DNA of 64,000 nt. It comes from Clostridia bacterium. GTDB lineage: Bacteria > Bacillota > Clostridia > Lachnospirales > Lachnospiraceae. The notes under the pieces were generated by a model that had not been told where the DNA came from, ran no database searches, and saw only the letters and a program-made list of their open reading frames with translations. Both the position numbers and the translations under genes were made by a program. Where the stretch lies: contig CAJTDE010000004.1 of the NCBI GenBank assembly GCA_910574835.1, positions 146,912 to 210,911 of the forward strand, read 5' to 3'. Positions 33,668-42,300 of this stretch are shown here, in pieces. Position 1 is the stretch's first letter; every line of letters starts with the position of its first letter.

Positions 33668-34635
33668 CTCTCATGGCTCCTTCCGTTATTCTTTTTTGCC
33701 CGCTCCGTTATCCCGATTCCTAACCGGATACAGAGAAAATCGTTGCAGTCCTTGCCCTTTGGCGGCGGCTTATCCCGTGTCCGGTACTGTTTCGGAAGCA
33801 CGGTCTTGATCGCCTCTGAGGCCAGCCTGCCTGCCCGGTCATTGTCAAGGTGCAGCTCCACTTCCTCAACCTCCGGGTAGTCTTTTAAAAACCGTGTGAG
33901 CGCTGCCGGAACCTTGCTGCGCCCGATTTCCTTTGCTGGCTGGTACACGCCCGCAAGGGATAAAAGATGTTCCTCCCTCCAGTCCTGACCGTCCATTTTT
34001 TGCAGGGTGGCATAGGACAGCAGGTCAATGGCGGATTCAAACAGGTGGACTTTTATGCTGTTTCCCTCTGCCGGGATAGAAAAGGAATAGTTTTTGTCGC
34101 TCCCGTTTGCGTCCCCGATGAAGTTCGTCCCGATTCCACGCAGGGCGGCATACCGGGGTTTCCCTCCCTTGTCCATGCCCACAAATACAGCGTTGTGGTA
34201 GTTCTCGCTCTCAAAAACCATTCCCTTTTGCAGACAGAATCCAATGATGTCCGTGTCAATCCCACGCCTGTTTAGATAGGAAACAACCTGCGTCTGGTAG
34301 CGGTTGGGTTTGGGTAAGAGCAGTTTCTTTTCTGTTATCTTTTCGGCTGGTAGGGAAACAGGCGGCGCAACCGCCGCCTGCCCTGCAATCGTCTGTACCG
34401 CCTCCATAAAGGTATAGTCCCTAACTTTTATCAGGTAATCAACCGCTGACCTGCCCCCGATTCCACGGCTCCACCACATCCATTTCCCGTTGGAGATTTT
34501 TAAGCTGTCATGGCTTTTCGTGGTGTAGGTGTTGCCCGAAAAATGCACAAGCTCATAAGGCTCATAGTTTTTCAGGTACGTCAACAAGTCCATCCGCTTT
34601 GCCTCCTGCACGACTTCCGGTGCGATATATGGCAT
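33664..34635 (-). CDS. DUF3991 and toprim domain protein (mobile-element primase-like)
   Basis: 323 residues. N-terminal region (about 10-90: YLKNYEPYELVHFSGNTYTT, then WMWWSRGIGGRSAVDYLI) resembles the zinc-ribbon/CHC2-like part of DNA primases; DUF3991 follows (RYQTQVVSYLNRRGIDTDII); then toprim (LFESAIDLLSYATLQ for the Glu motif and ELHLDNDRAGRLASEA for the DxD-type motif, near 265). Likely primes or processes the transferred strand. A structured leader precedes it. Confidence 0.87.
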   Translation of the reverse strand: MPYIAPEVVQEAKRMDLLTYLKNYEPYELVHFSGNTYTTKSHDSLKISNGKWMWWSRGIGGRSAVDYLIKVRDYTFMEAVQTIAGQAAVAPPVSLPAEKITEKKLLLPKPNRYQTQVVSYLNRRGIDTDIIGFCLQKGMVFESENYHNAVFVGMDKGGKPRYAALRGIGTNFIGDANGSDKNYSFSIPAEGNSIKVHLFESAIDLLSYATLQKMDGQDWREEHLLSLAGVYQPAKEIGRSKVPAALTRFLKDYPEVEEVELHLDNDRAGRLASEAIKTVLPKQYRTRDKPPPKGKDCNDFLCIRLGIGITERAKKNNGRSHER

Positions 34636-34639
34636 AAAT

Positions 34640-34700
34640 CTCAGCTCCTTTCCTGCCCGTGATTGGATATTTGCAAATGAATTTAAGAATATCCGGGCAT
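34640..34700 (-). promoter_or_regulatory. Structured leader of the toprim gene
   Basis: On the minus strand GCCC and GGGC, and inside them GGATAT and ATATCC, can pair; the 3' arm GGGC touches the AGGAAAGGAG ribosome site. A second copy at 30995-31057 keeps both stems (GGATA/TATCC, GCCC/GGGC) with different loop sequence. A translation-controlling RNA structure is inferred. Confidence 0.5.
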
Positions 34701-34704
34701 AAAA

Positions 34705-34744
34705 ATAGCCGATTGATTCTCGTTTTTGAAAACCAATCGGCTAT
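34705..34744 (-). terminator. ATAGCC-type hairpin C, left border of cargo 2
   Basis: ATAGCCGATTG-TT pairs with AA-CAATCGGCTAT (13 of 14 pairs), followed on the minus strand by TTTTT. Good intrinsic terminator for the 305-residue cargo gene; member of the hairpin family at 31063, 35861, 53912 and 53968. Confidence 0.75.
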
Positions 34745-34846
34745 GTAACATATAAACTATTTAACACAATAACAATCTGAACGCTGTCAAAATGTAACCT
34801 TCTTATATCTATCAGAATGGTTTTTATTTTTCTCATTCAAAAATTC

Positions 34847-35764
34847 TTAGCATACATCACTGATTATGTTTAATACCACCATAGAATTATTTGAATCAGA
34901 ACACAAACGTTCTCGTTCCCTGCGTCCCATATATAAAAAATCCATGACGTCATTGAATTCTTGAACCTCTGGTGTACTTCCTTGAACCCTCCCTGCTTGT
35001 CTATAATATGGTAATGCACTTTCAAAATCCGAATATGTCAAACCGTTGCTGCGAATTGTTGCTCCTACTTGATCTATTTTATCCTTGCATAATTGGTACA
35101 TATTTGGCGGTGCCATATATTTTAATATCTCTGCCAAATTGGGATCTTGTTGAACGATTTCACTATTAAACTCCTCAGAATATGCATTCATTTGAAGCAA
35201 CGATTCTTTGTTATCTTCAATCCATTTAGTTGCCGTTTCAGCATCGCAAGCCTTTAATGTTGCTAGTACCAGCTTATCAATAATAAAGATATTATCGGGA
35301 TATTTCTTGTATAAGAATACTAAAACCTTATATCGTATTATTGGGGGTAAAATTGAAAATGAAAACATAACACTTTCGTTTGTACCAAATTTGTATTTCT
35401 CAAAATAACTAATGAGAAGATACGACAAAAGGTCAAATAATCCATCTATTGCTATGTTAAACTCTTCAAGCGTAACCTCCCCACGATATTTAGTATGTGT
35501 AGTTTTATTACCTTTCTTTTTTAATTTATTAACTGATTTTTCTACTACTTTGTAGTTTGGCAACATTCGTATACTTTTCCTTATATCTTCATCTCCTAAA
35601 GTTATTTCTTTTTGTGGAACAATATCTAAGATTTTGCGGACAATTATCTCAGCATATTGCCTTAATGTAGAGATTTTCCCCCTATAAGATGTCGATGTGT
35701 AAAATATATCTCCAATAAGATCAGATGCCAATGTTTGGTATTCATCATTATTGAAATGAACCAT
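34847..35764 (-). CDS. HEPN/DUF4145-like cargo protein (cargo 2)
   Basis: 305 residues, AT-rich. The N-terminal half has the helical layout of DUF4145/HEPN-like domains: LRQYAEIIVRKIL (about 35-47), VNKLKKKGNKTTHTKYRG (the GN-x-x-H turn, about 78-95) and IDGLFDLLSYLLISYFEKYK. The rest is helical without recognised motif. Single-gene insert between two hairpins in the conjugation core, which suggests a one-gene defence or addiction function; this is inference. Confidence 0.6.
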   Translation of the reverse strand: MVHFNNDEYQTLASDLIGDIFYTSTSYRGKISTLRQYAEIIVRKILDIVPQKEITLGDEDIRKSIRMLPNYKVVEKSVNKLKKKGNKTTHTKYRGEVTLEEFNIAIDGLFDLLSYLLISYFEKYKFGTNESVMFSFSILPPIIRYKVLVFLYKKYPDNIFIIDKLVLATLKACDAETATKWIEDNKESLLQMNAYSEEFNSEIVQQDPNLAEILKYMAPPNMYQLCKDKIDQVGATIRSNGLTYSDFESALPYYRQAGRVQGSTPEVQEFNDVMDFLYMGRRERERLCSDSNNSMVVLNIISDVC

Positions 35765-35860
35765 CTTAAATTTCCTCCTCTCTTTGTAAATTTGTCGCTA
35801 TAAATTCAAATTTTATACATTAGTATATCACATATTCTTGAATGTTTCTACAATGACAAA

Positions 35861-35896
35861 AGCCAACTGATTCTCTTTTATAAAAATCAATTGACT
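35861..35896 (-). repeat. ATAGCC-type hairpin D, right border of cargo 2
   Basis: AG-CAA-TGATT pairs with AATCA-TTG-CT; ends in CTATGCAA, as do the copies at 53968-54003 and the decayed one near 32757-32775. It lies after the 110-residue gene and before the cargo promoter. Weaker stem and no long T run. Confidence 0.55.
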
Positions 35897-35942
35897 ATGC
35901 AAATTAGAATACCATCATCAAATACTACCTAAAAACTATCTG

Positions 35943-36275
35943 TTAAACCCTTCCTATTTTCTTCAAATAAGCATACCCGTCCGTATGTCCCCGGAAGTAA
36001 ATCTGCTTTCTCTCAATGTTATCTTTTTTCAGACTAAGCCTGAAATACTCCACCAGTACCCTATGTTCTTCTGCTGTCAAAGAAATCTCTCCCTCCCCCT
36101 CCGTCACATTCAGAATGAACGGATAGTCCCTTTCCATATCCCCGATCTGCCTGCAAAGTGCCAGATAGCTGTCATCCTGCTTTCGCAAATCTACGATTAT
36201 ATCGTTGTCTATCTCCATAAATCCATGTTCCATACGCTTGACTAAATCATTATATTCCTCTGTTGCTGCGCTCAT
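35943..36275 (-). CDS. Hypothetical ICE protein (paralogue of the 32.8-kb gene)
   Basis: 110 residues, acidic, soluble (DDSYLALCRQIGDMERDYPF; GEGEISLTAEEHRVLVEYF; YFRGHTDGYAYLKKIG). Unknown family; similarity to the 112-residue protein at 32783 and the shared leader hairpin suggest an ancient duplication of gene plus leader. The ribosome site is AAAGGG. Last gene before the cargo 2 insertion. Confidence 0.65.
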   Translation of the reverse strand: MSAATEEYNDLVKRMEHGFMEIDNDIIVDLRKQDDSYLALCRQIGDMERDYPFILNVTEGEGEISLTAEEHRVLVEYFRLSLKKDNIERKQIYFRGHTDGYAYLKKIGRV

Positions 36276-36371
36276 TTCAATTACCCTTTCGTTTTTATTA
36301 TAATATACCCATTTTTCACCGCAACAACAAATATGCGAACCGCCCTTCGTTTTGCCCGTCCGCTATGTAAA

Positions 36372-36393
36372 CGGTACTGGTTGCCCAATACCG
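36372..36393 (-). repeat. Conserved CGG-stem hairpin, copy 2
   Basis: Minus strand: CGGTATTGG, loop GCAA, CCAGTACCG. Just after the stop of the 2826-residue gene and about 100 bp upstream of the 110-residue gene. Relative to copy 1, a C-G pair has become T-A and a T-G pair T-A, pairing kept. Confidence 0.65.
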
Positions 36394-36399
36394 CTTTTT

Positions 36400-39300
36400 T
36401 CACCGTTCCCGGTCTTTACTTCCTTTCTCCGGCTCCGTTTCTTCTTCCTCCGGCTCAACGTCCAGCACGATATTTTCTTTCTTGTCCATATCAAGCAGGG
36501 CATTTAATTCCCCCAGCCGGGCGGTCTTTTCCGCTAATTCCTGCTCTTTGGGGAACTCTTTGACCGCCTCTATCTTTGCATTTTCAAGCTGCGCTTTTAG
36601 GGTTTCCAGATGTTCCTCACACCGGGAGAGGTTATCGCCAAACTTCTCTATCTCATTGTCCAGACGGGTAATGTTCCCGTGGATGTCCGTCCCCAGCGTC
36701 ACATGGTACGCCCGTTTCCCTTGCAGGGTGATGACAAAATCCTTGCTGAAGGTGCTGTAAGAAAGCTCCATCGCAAGCCCACGGTAGACTCCCAGCGGAA
36801 CCGGATCGGGGGAAGTCATGGCTTTGCAGGCCGCAATAATCGCCTGCCCCGCCTCCTTTTTCTCCCCATAGGTCACGCCGTTTATCTGCATAGGTGGGAA
36901 CGTGTCCCGGTCTGGCGGCGTGTGCGCCTTCACCTGCTCGATGTCCTGCTGGTACTCCACAATCCACTGGCTCTGCCTTTTTATCTCCATAGGATAGTAT
37001 TTTGTCACCTTATCCTCCATTTCGTAACGCTGGCTTAAAAAACTCTGCTTTAAGAGTTGCAGCTTTGACACCTGGATGTCTAAGTCCATCTTTTCCTTAA
37101 TATATGGGTTCCCGGTGGCAAGGGCTTTGATTTCCGCATAGGATAAAGCTACCTCGTCAATGTCCTCGATGGTGCGTGCCGGACTTTTGGACGTCATGAT
37201 CTGGCTGATAAATTTCTGCTTGTTCTCAATCATCTGGTACATATATGCGTCAAATGTCCCCTCAGTCACATACCGCACGATAAATACTTTCTTGTTCTGG
37301 TTGCCCTGACGGATGGTTCGACCGCCCCTTTGTTCCAAATCTCTCGGACGCCACGGGCAGTCTAAATCATGGCTGGCAATGATTAAATTCTGGACGTTTG
37401 TGCCTGCGCCCATCTTAAACGTGCTGCCCATTAAGATGCGGACGGCTCCCCTGCGTACCTTTGAGAATAACTCTTTTTTCCTCACCTCCGTGTTGGCGTC
37501 ATGGATAAATTCAATCTCCTGCGGCGGGATTCCTTTTGCAATCAGCTTATCCCGCACGTCATTGTAAACGCTGAATGTCCCGTCATTTTTCGGCGTGGAC
37601 AAATCGCAGAACAATAACTGTGTTAATTTCTGCTCCTTCCCCTCCTCCCAAAAGCGGTAGACTTCGTTGACACAGGCATTGACTTTGCTCTCCGGCTCGT
37701 CCGGCAGCATTTCATTCGTAAGCCGCTGGTCTAGCGCCAGCTTGCGCCCGTCGTTGGTAATCAGCAGCATATTGTCCTGCATGGGGTTCACCATGCCGTT
37801 TCGCACACGCTCCGCCCGCTCCCCCAACGTCTGTACCATATCCTTTTGTATCTCGCTGGGCTTTACCGCCACCACCTTGTATTCCGCTTCCGGCACGGGC
37901 AGGTTCAGCATATCGGCGGTCTGGATGTCCGCCACTTCCCGGAACATCATCATAAGCTCCGGCAGGTTGTAAAACCGTGCAAACCTCGTTTTCATCCGGT
38001 AGCCGCTGCCCTCCGGCGCAAGCTCTATGGCAGAAACGGTTTCCCCGAAGGTGGACGCCCATGCGTCAAAATGCTGCAAATGGTTCCGCACAAGGGTGTT
38101 GTACTGCAAATACCTCTGCATGGTGTAAAGCTCCACCATTGAGTTGCTCACGGGGGTTCCGGTGGCAAATATCACGCCTTTCCCGCCCGTTATCCCGTCC
38201 AGATAGCGGCACTTCATGAACATATCGGATGATTTCTGCGCCTCCGTCTGTGCAATGCCGCCCACGTTCCGCATTTTTGTGTAAAGGTAAAGGTTTTTGT
38301 AGCCGTCCGCCTCGTCCACAAACAGGCGGTCAACGCCCAGTTCCTCAAAGAATACCACGTCATCTTTCCGGCTCTGGTCGTTGAGTTTTGACAGTTTGGT
38401 TTGCAGGGATTTCTTTGATTTCTCCATCTGCTTGATGGTGAACCTGCTCCCTCCGTTGCGCTTCGCCTCCGCTATCCCGTCTATGATTTCATCAATCTGC
38501 TCCTCCAGCATACGCTGCTGCCTCTCTGTGCTGAGCGGCACTTTCTCAAATTGGCTGTGGCCGATGATAACTGCGTCAATGTCGCTGGTCGCAATCCTCG
38601 CACAGAATTTCTTCCGGTTCTTGGTTTCAAAATCCTTTTTGGTGGCCACAAGCAGGTTGGCGGCAGGGTAGAGCTGGAGCCACTCGGCGGCAAACTGCTC
38701 TATGATGTGGTTTGGAACCACAATCATGGATTTGTTGCAGAGTCCCAACCTTTTGCACTCCATCGCCGCCGCAACCATCGTATAAGTTTTTCCAGCCCCC
38801 ACCACATAGGCAAGCAGGCTGTTCCCTCCGTAAATGATGCGGGCAGCCCCGTTTTTCTGGTGCTGCCTTAACTTAATCTCCGGGTTCATGCCATAGAAAT
38901 TCAAATGGCTCCCGTCATATTCCCTCGGCCGGATGGCGTTGAAATTCTCATTGTAATAGGCCGTCAATCTCTGCCTGCGCTCCGGGTTCTGCCAGATCCA
39001 GTCCTGGAACGCCTGCTTGATTAAGTCCTGCTTGCCCTGTGCTATGGCGGTTTCCTCTTTGTTTAGGACTGCTTTTTTCTTCCCGTCCTCGGTGGGGATA
39101 TAGTCATAGACACGGGTGTCACGCAGGTTTAACGTATCCTCGATAATCTTATAGGCGTTGGCACGGTGCGTCCCGTATGCGTTGTTCGCCTTCGGGTTCC
39201 CCTTGTCATTGCTCTTTCCCTCAATGTTCCATTCGCCTGTGAATTTGGAGAAATGGATTTTGATATTCCATCGGTTGTAGTTGGGCGTGTCCAGCAGTTG

Positions 39301-42300
39301 GAACATAAATTCAGACACGTCGCTGATGGGAATCCATGTGGCCCCTAACCGCACACTGATTTCCGATGCGGTCAAGTCCTTCGGCTGTACCTTTTCCAGC
39401 GCCTCCACGTTGCTTTGATAGGCTTCGGACGCCAGCGCCGCCAGCTTCGCTTCTTTCAGCTTTTCCCGGACATTGCCGGATAAATATTCATCTTCCGAAA
39501 CAAATTCAGGCTCCCCTCCCGCCACATTTGGCAGACGGAAAATCACGCCGGACAGCTCCCGCTCAATCTCCTCCACACTTTTTCCGGTCAGGGAACACAT
39601 ATAATCCATGTCCACTCTGGCTTTCTCGGATAAAGATAACGATAATGCTTCGCTGGCGGTATCCACTTTTGTAACCGCCTGATGCGGCTTGATGGTGCGC
39701 TTATGGAACATATCGGCTTTCCGTGCGTGTATGCCGTCCTCCGCCACAATCTCTAAAGAGCAGAGCAGCGGATAGCTGTTATCGTCCGAAAAGACCATGC
39801 TGTTTGCCCTGGCATTCAGTATCCCGTACTTCTTCTGGAACGCATCGTACAGTTGGTTTAACTTCCTCTGCTGTTCTTCGATGACCGTATCGGCGTACCC
39901 TTCCGTCTGGTAGGCAATCAGCTCCCGCACACAGTCACGGATGGCGGCCATGCCTTTTACCCGGTTTGCGGCGGTCACGGACAGCTCCACGGGCTTCATG
40001 CGGCTGTTCTCCCGGTAATAGATTTTCCCGTCATAAACGGTGAAGGAGAAATTGGCAACGGACGGATCAGCAGGGATAGACTTATCTTCTTCCTCCACTA
40101 ATTCGTCCGTTTCATACTCCGCAATCTCCGCCTGAATGTTTTCCACTGCCCCTGCAAGCAGGGTTTCAAGGCTGGCGTCCTCATACGGGCGGCAGGCGCT
40201 GTCCATGCCGTACTTCGTGCTTTCCATCACCATCTCGCCCAACACCATCTCCGGGTGTTCCACAAAATAGCGGTTCTGCGTAATCCCGTTTTCATCAACA
40301 TCGAGGTATAACCAGTCCGGCTCCGTTTCCACCATGCGGTCACGCTTCTGCAAAAATAAAATATCAGAGGTCACTTCCGTCCCCGCATTTTTCTTAAACG
40401 TATCGTTGGGAAGCCGGATGGCTCCTAAAAGCTCCGCCCGCTGTGCGATATATTTGCGTATCGCCGGGTTCTTCTTGTCCATCGTCCCCGATGACGTGAT
40501 AAACGCAATCACGCCTCCCGGCCTGACTTTATCCAGCGTCTTTGCAAAAAAATAGTCATGCACAAGGAAGTTGTTTTTGTCATACCGCCTGTCGGATAAT
40601 TTAAACTGGCCGAAGGGGACGTTGCCGATTGCCACGTCAAAAAAACTGTCCGGCAGCTCCGCTTCCTCGTACCCCTGCACGGCAACCGTGGATTTCTGGT
40701 AAAGCTGCCCTGCAATCCTGCCCGATATGCTGTCAATCTCCACCCCGTATATCTTGCAGTCTGATAAGCTCTCCGGCTTCATGCCGATGAAATTGCCCAC
40801 CGCACAGGACGGCTCTAAGATGTTGCCGGATTTTAAGCCCATATTCTCCAATGCCTGATACATGGCACGGATGACAACGGGCGGCGTGTAAAATGCGGTC
40901 AAAGTTGACTGCCTTGCGGCGGCGTATTCCTCCTGCGTCAATACGGTTTTCAGTTCCAGGTACTCATATCCCCATGCGGATTTGGTTTCGTCAAATGCGT
41001 CCGACAAGCCGCCCCAGCCCACATATTTTGATAAGATTTCCTGCTCATCCGGCGTTGCGTACCTGTCCTCTTCCTCGCACTTCTTCAATAGCTGGATGGC
41101 GGCAATGTTCGCCCGGAACTTCTCTTTTGGCGTCCCATGCCCCAGCTCGTCATTGGTAATCCGGTACTGGCTCCGCTGCTCCTTTGGGATTTCCGGGTGC
41201 AGGTCAAAGCCCCGTATCCTGCCCGCTGGCTTTTTCTTCTCCCACGCCGGCGCAAGGTCTGCCGGTTCATTGCTTTCCTTTTCTGGCGTGTCCTTTTGAC
41301 CCTGAATCAAGTCAAAAACAAGCTGTATCGGCTCGCTGCGAAACACCGGAAAGCCTGTGCCGCTCTGGAAGGTGAGGTCTTTTAAGCTGACAGTTCCGTG
41401 TCCCATATCTACGCTGTCAACGGAAAACCTGCGGTCATCTATCACAACTTCCGTGCCGATTGGGACGTCGCTTTCCGATAGCTGCTTTTCCTCTCTGGTG
41501 GGCGTATATCCCTGTTCCCGGATATTCTGGAACCACTGGCTTGCAAAATCATTTAATTCGCTCTCCAGTTCCTCGTCCACAACGCCGTCTATCACTACCT
41601 GCTCAAAACGGTTTAAGTTATCCTGCTGGAATGTCCTTGCATTTAAGGTCTTAGCCTCATGGTCGAACACAAACTCCATATCCGGATCGGCAAGGGAATC
41701 CCCGTTCTGCGTGTAATAATGGGAGATGGCAATGCGGTTCTCCCCGACGCTTTCCACGGTAAGCGGCATAAAGGACTGCCCCGCTTCAAATGATTTTGAC
41801 TCCGTTTCCCCACACAGCACCTCCGGCGCAAGCTCCATGACCGCACGGTAATTTCTCTGTGCCACGGTAAGGCTTTCTTCCGGGATTTCCTCTTTTTTTG
41901 TCTTTGGTGAAGCGGTTCCCTGCCCGTCCCCTGCGGGAAGGGGTTCTGTGTTTTTCTTTTCGGCTGGTGGCTCCGGCAATGGCCGTTTGGTTTTCAAATG
42001 GTCATTTGCCGGGTTTTCACGCAACTTGCGGTCAAATTCCTCACGGGGCATATCTTTCGTGAACAGCGGGTAGGTGAGGTCATGCAATACTACCATGCTG
42101 TCGGTCATGGTAAGGATTTCATATTTCTCCATGCCGATATACACCACGGTTTCCGGCTGAAGGTCATAGGGCTGGTTCATGGCCGGAAGTCCCTGTACTT
42201 CCTCAATCAGTCCCGCAAGCTCCTGATACGCTTCCACATCCGGCTCCGTTGCCTGCTGGACGCTGATAAGGTAATCTAAAATCGCCCTAACCTCGTCCGG

